DNA of 64,000 nt from assembly GCA_028641055.1 (NCBI GenBank), contig CM054058.1, positions 240,360,187-240,424,186 on the forward strand. The letters are read 5' to 3'. Position numbers and translations under genes: made by a program. Source of the DNA: Alopecurus myosuroides. Taxonomy: Eukaryota > Streptophyta > Magnoliopsida > Poales > Poaceae. This document shows positions 34,503 through 46,036 of the stretch, piece after piece (the first letter of the stretch is position 1; every line of letters begins with the position of its first letter). The notes below the pieces were generated by a model. The model worked only from the letters and a program-made list of their open reading frames with translations. It made no database searches and was not told where the DNA came from.

Positions 34503-37500
34503 TGTCGCACCCGTACTTCTAGAGGATACTCGCAGTTCCGTTGAACAGTAGTGGATTGGATTACGGGGCTTACCGGCACCCGCATCTCTTACGAGTAGGC
34601 CAACACACGTATGTGTGACAACCAACCCCTATCTGTTCAGCGTCTACGTAAACCATCCCATAGAAATCAGGATACTACCATTGACGTACTTCATACCATA
34701 CACACATGGTACGTCAACGGCGTTGAACAAAATGATAACACAACATATCTCTAAGACACAAATAAATAGAAATAAGTTGCAAATAGCTCTCACTAGAGCA
34801 GAGATAGCAAATACAATCATCCAGAGGACACATGTCCCAACATATCATCATTACATCTCAGCGGAAGCATTCAAGTGGTCTGAGTACAGACAAATCCAAA
34901 TAGGCTTAAGAATCCGGGAATGAAAGGAAAACGGAGCCCATCCACGATGTCTCGGATCCTGCCCAGGTCCGCTATCTACTCGTCAGCAGCCCCGTCAAAC
35001 TCCACGTAGTAGCCGTCACGGGGATCCTCGTAAGCGTAGTCTGCGGAAATCACAGCCCCAAAGGGGTCAGTACATAAACGTACTGGCAAGCAAGACTCAC
35101 AATTCACCAAAGTGTAACCCGTCAACACCAAGCACAGATGCTTTGGGTTCAACGGAAGAAAGGGTGATACAAAAGATGCTGCAACTGGCTGCTCTAACCA
35201 ACTACAGAGGTACTACCACTTCCGGCTAAACAGAAAGAAAATAAGATAGCGTGTCGTAACCAACTATAACTAACCACCAAAAAAACCCATCCTGGATCTC
35301 GCCCCTTATCCAAAGAAGCAATCCGAGGATAACTCACACAGTTGGATTAATGATGATTCAAGCTATTGTGTCAATAAGACTATTACTAGTCAAGTTATCA
35401 TTAGTTAGGTGTAAGTTGTTCTGAGTACTTGTTAGCCAGTACTTTCACCAAGTTAACCATAACCGCGGAAAACACGGCTTCTCGAGAAGATTTATCCCTG
35501 CAGGGGTGCACCAATTTGGCCGTACACGTAAGAATAACCCGCCAGATGGAATGCCTCCCACCAAGCGTGGCACTCAACAGAACTCAACTCTTCTTCGCAT
35601 CAAGCCCAAAGCACCACGTGTTGTGCGTGCGCGGCTAATCGAGCCCCACGAAGAAAAGGGGACCCTCATAGCACTGGAAGACCACGCCGCCCTAAATGCT
35701 GACTACCAAAGTTCCACCCTGGCCTCGGGTTCGTACCTGCATATGAGTGCATCAAATGGAAAGCCCGAACTAAGTGTGGCGATTTGGACGAGATGCGAAT
35801 CGAATCAAATTGAGGGGGGCGCCCATACACGCTTCCCACATGCGGATAGTGCGCTCATCATGGATCAGTAGACAAGACCCTTTTCCTATTAGGGTCGACA
35901 CTAGCAGGCCTCAAAACCACGTCGGGCCTCCTGCCGGTGCCTTATCAGCAAATTATTATTACCTCAAAAATTAACAGGTTGTTGTTTAACATCGAGCCCC
36001 AGAACATAATAGAAATATAGTAACAGAAAGTAACGGGTAACAGACTCGAGCAAAACAATCCTAAGCATGCTAGTAAGACACGGGCAACAAGCAAAGGGGT
36101 TATAGGTGTGGAGGTGAGGCAATATCATGGTTAAGGGATAACATGTGATAGGTTCGAGCAGAAGCAACGATTCATATGGCTAGAAGAAATAGACAACGTA
36201 AAGTATCGGTAACCAATGTTGAACGGAACACAGTGGTTCATGTGAGTGATAACTTGCCTGCAAACTCAGCAGCCTGGTACTGAGCTAGATCCTCAGAAGG
36301 GGTGTCGTAAGGCTCGTCTGTCTCAACGTCGTCGTCTATTCGAGAAGAAGCAAACAAATAACGCAAAGAGACAAACAATCAATAACATGGCATAATGCAC
36401 AATCATGGGATGATGCATGACCATTTAATTGATGCATAAAAATAAACTAGTTGACATGGTAACAACATGATTAAATGGACCCACATGCAATTTGAGTTGC
36501 ATATGAAAAGCCCATGAATTATGGTTGAAACAATTGTTTTACAACTAACCAATAGGTGAAAGTGGATTAGTATGATGCATGGATGAGGAAAACAGAAAAA
36601 TAACAACAATAGAAACAATTTAAAATAAGGTTTACCAAGTTTAGAAATTTATTTATTAAGTTAGGGAATTTTGGTTACTTAAAGGTGTTACACAAGCATT
36701 GGTTGTTTTCATCAATTTTAATTGTTCAAGACAAATAACAAAATTCATATTTGGAAAGTACACACAATTTTAGGTGGAATACATGTTTCAATTATTGAAA
36801 AAGGAATTAGGATGAATTATTTATGAATTAAACAAGTCAAACAAGATTTAAATGAATTAAATTCAAGTATGAATTTATTTGAATTTTTTATTTGTTCAAA
36901 ACATTAAACCAATTTCATATTTGAAAAGTTTATACTTTTCTAGTTTGAAAACATATTTTATATGTTCAAAAATAATTTAAGTTGAGCAAGTTATGAATTT
37001 AGCAAATTTAAATGATTTAAACAAGGTTTAAATTATTTAACCAATTATAATTATTCAAAACATAAACAAAGTTTATATTTGCAAAGTACATGAAAAATGG
37101 GATGGAAAACATATTTTATTTGTTGAGTTTGGAATTTTTATGCCCAAGTTATGAATTTTGCAAAATTAAGTGAATTAAACAAGAATTCAAATATTTCACC
37201 AATTTAAAATATTCAAAACAGTAAACAAATTTTATATTTGGGTAGAGAATTTAAAATGGAGTGATTTACATGTTTAAAGTTTTGCAATTGGAGTTTCCAA
37301 ACAAAAGTTATTAATTTACCAAGTTTAAGCATTTTTTATGGTTTAGAAATAACTATGGACCTAGAAAAAAAGTAGCAGGGACTTGGAAATAAAATTACAG
37401 GGACCTAGATAAACTAGCAGGGACCTGTGAGCAATTTGGGATAGATCTAGATCTAGGAAAAAAATGAAAAAAAGGTTGGTTTTTGATGCAGGGGGGATTC

Positions 37501-38677
37501 GAACCCCTGCCCTCCTGCTGCGCAACACAAGGGGGCAACCAGTGGGTCGCTGCTATCTTTTGTTACAGGGAAACAACCCAAGGGGGTTAAGGTTTAGAAC
37601 CTGCACCGAAATAAATCGGAAAATAAGCAGAAAAGGTGGGGGTGCGGGGACTTGAACTCGCGATCTGCTGCTGCGCGCGTAGCGTGCGCTACCAGCAGGC
37701 TGCTGCGTCTGTTTGATGGCATAAGGGGTCGGTTGGTTTTTGAACACCACAAATCGGTGTTAACTGAATACAAACGAACACACGTACAAGTGTTCTCTCT
37801 GTCAGCGAACAGAGCACGAACGCAACCTGATTCATGGAAGAAATTGATGCATATACTGCAAGGAATCGAGAGGGTGAGTGGCAGAATGGAAAGAGGAGGT
37901 TACCCTCGTCGCAGGGGTGGCCGCGGCACGGCCGGGGGGTGGCGGAGATGTCGGCGGCGAGCTCCGGCGGCCGGCGTCCGTGGAAGCAAGAAACGGGGGC
38001 GAGGTCCTCGATGGCGGCAGAGAGGTGGGAGACAGGAGGGAGAGGAGGCGGGTAGGGATAGGGTTAGGGTTAGGGTTAGGGTTAGGGTAGATATAGGAGG
38101 GATGGGTGGGGTGGAGCAGCACCTGTCGCTGTCCATGGCTGACGTGCATCGTACGAAGGTAGGGGGAGACCGGTACCGGGCTGCATCCTAGTGGGCTGGG
38201 CCTGCCTCTCGCCCTCTCCTGCCTTTTTTTTTGCTTTTTTTTCCTCTGTTTTTTTTGCTGCAAGAGAAATAGGAAGGAATAGCTAGGTTTTGGGGTGTAG
38301 AAAATTAGGGAAATTTTTTATATTACTTATTTATGTAATAGCAACAAATTGCAACTTTTTGTTTTACAAAAAGTTCAAAATAAAAAGATGTTTGTGATTT
38401 GATTCAAATTTGGATGGATTTGATGATTAAGTAACTTAGTGAAAACAAGAATTAAATGTGGTGATCATAAAGTTTTAATTGGAATCAAATGATTATAATT
38501 GTTTTGGTAATTTTCATTATTTGAAATTGGGTGCTGTTTGAAATTGAAATTGAATTTGAATGACATTTGAATTAAGTGAATTACTAAGAACAAATTAATA
38601 GTGAGCCTTTTATTTTTCATGGGAACAAATTGGATGTTTTAATTGAACTTTTATTTGGAAAATAAATTGTAACATAA
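34503..38677 (-). repeat. Chromovirus copy C, 3' LTR, left part
   Basis: Starts TGTCGCACCCG as in copy A and follows the same order of sequence, including the B-box-like pair at 37493-37507 and 37646-37661. It is interrupted at 38678 by a Tat element (CATAA at 38673-38677). The LTR resumes at 54040. Without the insertion it is about 4.35 kb. A (TTAGGG)n run lies at 38053-38090. Confidence 0.85.
37493..37661 (-). other. Pair of tRNA-like (Pol III B-box-like) motifs in LTR C
   Basis: On the minus strand GGGGTTCGAATCCCC (37507-37493) and GCGAGTTCAAGTCCCC (37661-37646) match the tRNA B box. The second is preceded by CTGGTAGCGCACG, close to an A box, and followed by a T run, so this copy keeps the most complete tRNA-like layout of the three. 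Confidence 0.55.
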
Positions 38678-39565
38678 TGTCGTGGTGGTGTCACGGCAGA
38701 TGCCATAGGATGGCTAAAGATGTGGGAACGATGGACGCTGGAGGTGTCCGGGGAGGGATCACGCGACGAGTAGCCGCGTGAGGTGAGATCCACACAACAC
38801 AAACAACACGATATACCCAGGTTCAGGGCCCTCGTGAGGAGGTAAAACCCCTACTCCTGCCTTTCTCTATGTATTTCGATGTCTCTCCGAGTAGTTACAG
38901 TACAAATGGTATCGCTACCGAGTAGCCTTTCTCTCCTCTCCGAGTAGAGCTAGGTTAAGAACTTAGGGTTTCTAGGGTTTCCAGCGAGCCTGTGTGTACG
39001 TGCCTCGCGCAGGAGGCGGCGGGGCACCTTATATACACGGTGCCCAGCCGGATACGTCCAAATCTTAGACAAGTGTCGACATAGTGTACACACCGTCCTT
39101 TCTCCGAGTACCCGCTGACAGCTTTGGTCGTTGATCTTGGCTGCTTCTGTAAAGTCGTTGGGCAAAACTAGGGGACAGACTGGTATCACTGTACCCAAAC
39201 ACAGAGTAGGCCCCCCTTATCCTGCCACCGCCTGCTTCCATGCTGTCACTGTCAGGCAGGCCGTCCCCACGTGAACAGTAGTTCGAATGCTGCCAAGTAC
39301 GGACCCAGGATATGCGGGATCCTGTGTCAGAACGGCTCCTTTGACTTTCTGCCCGAGTAGGTTCCCGCCAATTCTACTCGGGCCATCTCTTCTACTCGTA
39401 CGGAGATAACTTGATTGATTCCTTCTTCTAGTCTTCCTTCTGTACGGCCGAGTAGCACTCGACCGGGTAGCCAGCTGCCGGGTAGAACGCTACTCGGGCA
39501 AACTTCTATTCTGACTCTTGCCTTTATCATACGCCTTTACCCTACTCGGGGGTAACCCCCCGACA
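38678..39565 (-). repeat. Tat element 3' LTR (888 bp)
   Basis: Starts TGTCGTGGTGG and ends CCCCGACA. It matches 53147-54034 except for T against C near 39311/53780. The minus-strand polypurine tract CTTCGGGGACTGC abuts it at 39566-39578. Confidence 0.95.
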
Positions 39566-40085
39566 GCAGTCCCCGAAGCTGGTTGAGTCTTGCGAACTTG
39601 TTCACTAGGCTCTGCCAGCTTAAAACCAGTCTTTGCCGTATAGCCCTTGAATCACCATCAAGAAGCCGATTAGAACCTCCGAGTAGCTCTCTGAAAAGCA
39701 CCTTGAGTTTCTTCCTTTCCGAGTAGCAGTTGCTTTCTACTCTGCTTCCGAGTAAAAAGACTTAGCGAAAATTCGCAAACTGAGCCTCTGCAGCGCAGAG
39801 CAACATCCAGCCCTTCACGCAGGCACTGCCCACGTGTCAAGCATCCACGACCTCGTCGTTTGGTTGCCCAGGACACGACGCCACGCGTCCAGTTTTCACG
39901 CCGTGGGCCCACCGGCCGTCATGTCCCATCACGCGCAATTACTGGCCACGATCTGATGGTGGGATCAAATGCGGCCGTTACGCGCGCAGCCCGCGCTTGT
40001 GTGCGTTTCTAGCCGGCCACAGGACCCACCACACGCCACAGTCGATCCCACTTCCGCGGTGGTAACGGTAATCTCGCGAGGGAGA

Positions 40086-40093
40086 TATAAATA
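40086..40093 (+). promoter_or_regulatory. TATA box of the antisense gene
   Basis: TATAAATA in a GC-rich context, 162 bases before the ATG at 40255 and pointing in plus direction, independent of the LTR promoter on the other strand. The interval 39579-40085 has no gene and would hold the upstream promoter. Confidence 0.6.
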
Positions 40094-40254
40094 CCCCCGC
40101 GGTAACTTCCTTTTCCCCTTCCTCGCACTATTCCTCTTCTGCCTCTTGTTCTTCTTCGCCACCGAGCCCTCCGCCGCCGCGCAAGCTTCCGCGCCGCCGC
40201 GGACTCACTCCTCCGAGCAACTCCATTCGAAATCATCCACTCCTCCCACTCGCA

Positions 40255-43200
40255 ATGATGGCCAAGGCTAGCTGGGCGGGTTCCTCCGTTACCAAGGCCA
40301 ATCTCGCCTGGCTCGTGACCAGCAGAAGGGTTCCCCCCGGCGTGGAGTGCCGGGCACCCGACGACGAGGTTGTGCCAGCTCCACGGGACGGCGAGCGGGT
40401 GGTCTTCATGTCGCACTTCGAGCGCGGCTTTGGACTGCCCGCCTCCGACTTCCTGCGCAAGTTCCTCGATCACTTCGGGCTGCAGATGCATCATCTGCCG
40501 CCCAACGCGGTCGTCTTCCTCGCCTACCATGCCGTGGTCTGCGAGGCCTTCCTCGGCATCAAGCCCACGACTGATACATGGCTCAGGTATTTTAATCTTC
40601 GCCAACAGACAGTCGGGAAGAAAGACGCCGCAGGCATCGGCCGCGCCACCGACACGGGCTGTGCCATGATGGTGCAGCGGACCGGGACGAATCATCCCCG
40701 CATCCAGGGGCTGGATTCCTGCCGAATGTGGCAGCAGACGTTCTTCTATGTCAAGAATGTCCCCGCCACGGAAGGGGGTGCGGTTGATGATCGAATCAAC
40801 CTGCCCGCTTGGAGGAATCGTGCTCCACTCGGGTCGAACTGGAAGGAGAAGCCCACCATCGACGAAATCGCCATCGAGATAGAAGATAGACTCGGCGAGC
40901 TGAAGAAACTGGGCCTCAAGAACGACGACCCGGTGGTGTGCTGGATCAAGCGCCGAGTGCTCCCTCTGCAGGAGCGCTGCCATCTCATGTGTTACATGGG
41001 AGGCCCCCGCGACTGCACCAGGACCACCACCATCGAAATCGACGACGTCGACGTTGCCTATCATGCCAAGAACATTCTGAAGACAAGCCTTAGCGAGAAG
41101 TGGCGGTATGGTTTCGTCCCGTACAGCCGCACGCAACCGATTGCCCGGGTACGCTGTTCCTACTCTGTTTTCGCCTCTGCTTCCCGAGTAGATAACTTCC
41201 CTTTCCGCCCCGACTAGCAATCACCTGGTGCACCGAGTAGAGCACTTAGTCGACTCGCGCTTAGGCTTAGTATGCTTTGTGTTTGCACGCCTATCCGGGT
41301 AGAACACTTAGAAAACTGCATAGGCTTAGTGTGCTTTGTGTCTGCACGCCTATCCGAGTAGAATACTTAGAAAACTGCATAGGCTTAGTGTGCTTTGTGT
41401 TTGCACGCCTATCCGAGTAGAGTTCCATCCTGATACTCGGTTGACTTATGATCCTTCTCTGTCTTTCAGACTCTTACTCGACAGTTGATTGAGAGTCGCG
41501 AAGTTTTTGAGGACAACTGGTCCGACGATCGCGAGGAGGATGACATGCTGCCTTCTGATGACGCGGAACAGAGCAGCCCCGTTCCTGACAAGCGCGATGC
41601 TCTCCGCACTTGGTCGGATGAAGGCTCTCACGGTATTGTTATTTTCATCTTGTTTGTTTCTGAGAAACACCAACCCCTTGCATTGCTGTTTCTGATTCTT
41701 CCTTCTTCTCTTTTGAATTTCTCAGATGAGGCCGCTGCGGAGAAGGACGACGAGGATGAGGACGAGAACGAGGGCGATGCGCCCCTTGTCGTCCAACCTC
41801 TGTCTACTGCCCCTCCCGAAACCCGCAAGCGGACCGGCAGCGGAGCACAGGCACCTCCAGCCAAGAAGAAGAAGCCCGCCGAGAAGGAGGAGGCCGCCGA
41901 GAAGAAGAAGAAGGTTACTGTAAAGAAACCCCGACGACAGCTTAAATCCACCACTGCGTGAGTTCTCTTCTCGTTTGCCCTCCTTCTCGCGTAGTACTGT
42001 TTTCTCCCAAATCTTCTTCCAATCCCTGATTTCTTTCTTCTCTGCAGTCCTCCCATGGATGCGAACGCAGCCTTTGCGTCCGACCAAGACAGGGAGACAG
42101 CAGTACCCCTGATCGACCTTGTTGACGACGAGGACGACGCCGCCAATGCTGCTGCCACCAACGCACAGGCTAGTGATGCTCGAGGAGCAGAACCAGAGCC
42201 AGCAGCACAAGACACCACCGTTCACGAAGAGAGACCCCCTTCTCCTCCGGCTAGCAACGCCGAGGAGAACCAAGAACAAGAAATGCAAGACGCCGCCGCC
42301 CTTGAGCGGCCAGAAGTAGAACGGGAGCAGCCCACCACCGAGGCTGCTGCACAAGAGAACATCACTGCCGAGCAGCTGGTGAAAGACGACACCGCCGCGG
42401 ATGCTACCATAGCAGATGCCTACCCACTGCCAGGCGGCGCACCGAGTAGTGTTCAGCCAGGAGCTGCACCGGGCAATGGATCTGCGGCGCCACCAACTGC
42501 GCAAGGCCCTACGCCACCAACTGCGCAAGGCCCTACACCACCAACTTCCTCCTCGTCGCCACAGAGCAAGGACACATCCAGCCCTCCTGGGCGAGTAACC
42601 AGGCAACGGGCCCTTGATGCTCTGAAGGATTACTGTTCCGAGAAAGGCCTTTCTGAGAAGGAGACTGCCGATAAGGAGGCTGCTGAGGAGGCCAAGGCTG
42701 AGCAGAAAAGAGCCAAGGCTGAGCAGAGGAAGGCCGAGAAGCAAGTTGCCGAGAAGACTGCCGCCGAGAAGACGAAGGCCAAGTCTGACGGGAAGAAACC
42801 CGAGGATCTCGAGAAGCAGAGAATCGAGAAGGAGCAAACGAAGAAAAGGGCCAGAGACCAAGGCGCATCCACAGGCGGAGCGCTCGTGATCCGCGAGTCC
42901 GGCCCCATTCCTGCTGCGCTCTCCGCCGACGCACGCGCAGCTGGCCAACCCTGCTACCCGGATTACATGGTCGAGGTTAGCCAACAACACACCATCGGCT
43001 TCCCTCCCCAAGATAAAGCTTTATCTATTCAGAAGGGAAGGAAAGTTGTAGCCAGGAATACTCCTCCCTTCGATCCAGCTCAAAACAAACCCGTCAATAT
43101 TGCTTCTCGGGGAGCCCAAGACAAGCCAATAACCTCCAAGGGTCTTGAGCAGGTACTGGACACTGTTGGCCACATCAGCGCCAAGTGGGACAGCAAGGTT

Positions 43201-45363
43201 CTCGGGGAGCCGAAGTGGCATGGCCTGACCCTTGGCGGCATCGACCACATGCGCGTGGATTGGAACAAGATCGACCTGGGACACCAGCCCATGTCCGTCT
43301 CCACTGATACCGCAACCCTCGCAGCCAAGATGTTCTTGCACCGCAAGAACGCCGAAGATATCGAACAGAGCTACGCAGTAAGTCTTTTTTGCCTTTTCCG
43401 AGTTGAGATTCCTTCTCTTCTATTCGCCTTCCTTGTTCTTTACCATCACCCCCAGTCCCCGAGATTCTAGCCGAGTAGATGGATACTCTCCGAGTAGCCT
43501 CCTACTCGGGTTGAATCTTCTCTGCTTTTTCTAACTCGCTTCTTCTCGCTTCTCAGGATAGCGTCCTTAAGCGGACACACTTGTACCGCATCCTTCTGTG
43601 GAACCACTCCATCGCCAGGAGGCGAATTGCTGCGTTGGAGAAGGAGAAGATAGCTGCTGAGGCCGCGAGCAAAAATGCAAACGACAGCACCCAACAGCTG
43701 GCCGAAGTGCAAGGTACGCCTTTAGCCACGCGGTTTCTGCGTTTTATGTTTACGCCCGCTTCTGCTTTCTCACGCGCTAACCTTTCCTTCTCTGCAGACA
43801 AACTGAAGGCCTTGGCCGATGAGCATGAGAAATGCCGCACTTTCGTGGCGAACTCCGAAGCCACCATAAAGAGACTTGAAGGTGAGTTTGCTGTTTACTC
43901 GGCTTGATCTTGAATCTGTTTCCTTTTCTACTTCTCGGCTAACCTTATCAATCTCTCCGCAGAAGATCACAAGTTATTTGCTGAGACACACCAAAATTGT
44001 GTCAAGCCCGCAGAGGTGGAGAAACAGCCGTCTGACCAAGCCATTGCTCTGGTGAAGGACCACACCACCGAGATGGAGTCGCTTCAGCTTCAGTTGCAGA
44101 ATGCACTCCAGGATGCCGTCAAGATTGGCGCTGAGAGGGATAGAGCGATCGCCGAGAAGGCCAAGGCCGAGACCACCTTCCGAGCCAAGGAACGGGCCCT
44201 CGAGTCTGAATGCGAGACTCTGAAGAAGACCAATGCTGATCTTTTCGCTCAGATGGACACCCTGCGCCAGATCCAAGACAGGCATATTGGCAACGAGGAG
44301 TCCTGGAAAACCAAGCTGCAGCAGCTGCGCCGCCAACTGATCGGTAAGTTTTCTCTTCATTGCATCTTTTCTTCTCGGTCTTGTTCCTTCTCGGTTTTTG
44401 ATCTTGCTACTTGCTATTTCAGATATCTGGCCTCGTCTTGATTCTTCCTCTGCGCCTACGGTAGCCAAGGCCCGAGCAGTTCGCCTTTCGCTGGGTGAGC
44501 CAATTGACACCAGGGCTGATATCGAGGACAGCTTGCTGGTGCTCAAAGATTACTTCGAAATGCTGGCCGGCGTCGGAACTGACTTGATTCATGTGGGCTT
44601 TGAGCTCCACCGGCTGTTCTGGCCTCATGATCCCCAGCCAAGAAACATGCGGGATCTCGCCCTCAAGCTGGAGAACGTGAAGGCCGAGTTGAAAAAGTGG
44701 CGAGCCTCTGGAGCCCGTGCTGGTGCGGACGTGATGCTTCTCTGCATAGCATCTTGGTATGAAAACCTGGATATGCAGCGCATCCGCGGGAAGCGCAATG
44801 ATTCCAAGTGGGAGACGGATGCCGAGAGCGTGGCCTTGCGCAAGCAGATTGCGTATGAAGTCACAGAGTGCGCCGAGACGGAGGTCTACATCGAGGGCGT
44901 CCCCGAACCCGACACCGAGTACGAGGATGAAGGAGATGATGAGGAAGACGATGACCTTGACGGCTTCTTCGAATCTCCCAAGGGCAAGGCCGGAAAGGGA
45001 AAAGCCACCGCCGTCGCGAGTAGCGATGAAGACGAAGGGGCGCACATCGACAGCGAGCCACTCGACTTCGGCACCTCCTCAGGTGCTGCTCTCGACGACA
45101 CGGTGCCCCCTCCTGGCCACGCTTCATGCTCCTCCTCGGCTCCAGGGCCCGTCTCGGTGGCCACAGCCACTTCCGAGCAGGCGGCCACCCAGGAGGATGC
45201 CGAGATGACGGAATCCGCCACCGTCCAGACGGGAGCGGATGCCACTCGAGCCAGCACCGAAGGAACAGCTGCCACGACCGCCACTGAAGAAACTGCTGCA
45301 AGGACCGCCGCCGAGGAAACATCAGCCAAGGCCAGCGCCGAGAACAACGCCTCCTCATCTTGA
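40255..45363 (+). CDS. Antisense additional gene of the Tat element (8 exons, about 1393 aa)
   Basis: Exons read by GT-AG junctions: 40255-41148, 41470-41632, 41726-41957, 42048-43377, 43557-43713, 43798-43881, 43963-44343, 44423-45363. They sum to 4182 bases and close in one frame with a single terminal stop. Exon 1 (residues 1-298) resembles the 'putative gypsy type transposon' domain (PF04195) found in grass proteins, with RGFGLPASDFLRKFLDHF and YFNLRQQTVGKK-like segments. The middle is an acidic and Pro/Ala-rich region, then a Lys/Glu coiled coil. Exons 5-7 encode more coiled coil, and the last exon a helical region with a long acidic, Ala/Thr-rich tail. The biochemical role is unknown. 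The gene lies antisense to gag-pol with its 3' end about 670 bp from the integrase stop. A 59-bp tandem repeat fills intron 1. Confidence 0.8.
41226..41420 (+). repeat. 59-bp tandem repeat in intron 1 of the antisense gene
   Basis: About three copies with period 59 bp, marked by GCACGCCTATCCG at 41285, 41344 and 41403. Each unit contains a GAGTAG/GGGTAG motif of the kind scattered through the element. Confidence 0.8.
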
Positions 45364-46036
45364 AGCAACCTGCACTTTCTTTCAACTTGAACACTTATCA
45401 GATCCCCGGGATGCCGGGAGCAGATGTAATAGACTACCTTTATCTTGCTTGCTACTCAGTTTTTATGCCCACTCTGTTTATGTTGACATTAATCAATTTG
45501 AACTACACTGGCTTAATGCCGAGTTGTGTTTCCATGCGAGTCCCCGAGTAGCATTTCTTATTCACTCTGTCTTTTCATCTCTGCTCTACCTGCGACTTGT
45601 CGCTTGTTTGGTATTCGAGTCACAAGAATCAAGTAGCAGAGCTGCAAATACTTAGCCGCTAGAAACGATCATGGTAACGCAGCCCACCACCTAGCCGAGA
45701 AGACGAAAACGATGAACAAAAAGTAACCGACAATCTACTCGGTTCCTGCACTCTTTCTTCCTTAGTGATTTTCGTGTGCTCATTGACCTTTTGCTTGTTC
45801 TCTTGCTTGCCATGAAGCCGGGTTTCGGACAGCAGCAGAGTCGAAGAGTTGGCATATAGGTTTAAACACAGTACTTAATGCACTTATGAGTTCTGAAGTG
45901 GAGCAACCGAATAGACAAAGGAACAAGCCGAGTAAAAACACTTAGAGCAAACTTGGACGAGGGCAGTCCCCGAGAACAATTTTAGATTGCAGAGTAGAAT
46001 TTCAACTCGGATGAGAGGGTACATACACATCTTTGC
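45364..46036. other. Spacer between the antisense gene and pol
   Basis: No supported gene. It should hold the 3' untranslated ends of both convergent transcripts. A purine-tract-like motif (CTCGGGGACTGC on the minus strand) occurs near 45963. Confidence 0.5.

Noticed and set aside
37493..37710. Functional tRNA genes
   Set aside because: T-arm and parts of the A box are visible, but no acceptor stem and full cloverleaf could be paired by hand.
38053..38090. Interstitial telomere or chromosome-fusion scar
   Set aside because: Short, hexameric rather than the plant heptamer, and inside a homologous LTR with a shorter run at the same place.
40009..41220. 403-residue minus-strand frame over exon 1 of the antisense gene
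   Set aside because: It mirrors a GC-rich exon whose plus-strand frame has the splice junctions, TATA box and family resemblance; the minus frame has no domain.
41722..43011. 429-residue minus-strand frame rich in Leu/Ser/Gly
   Set aside because: Complement of the Lys/Glu/Ala-rich coiled coil of the antisense gene; the composition is a codon mirror.
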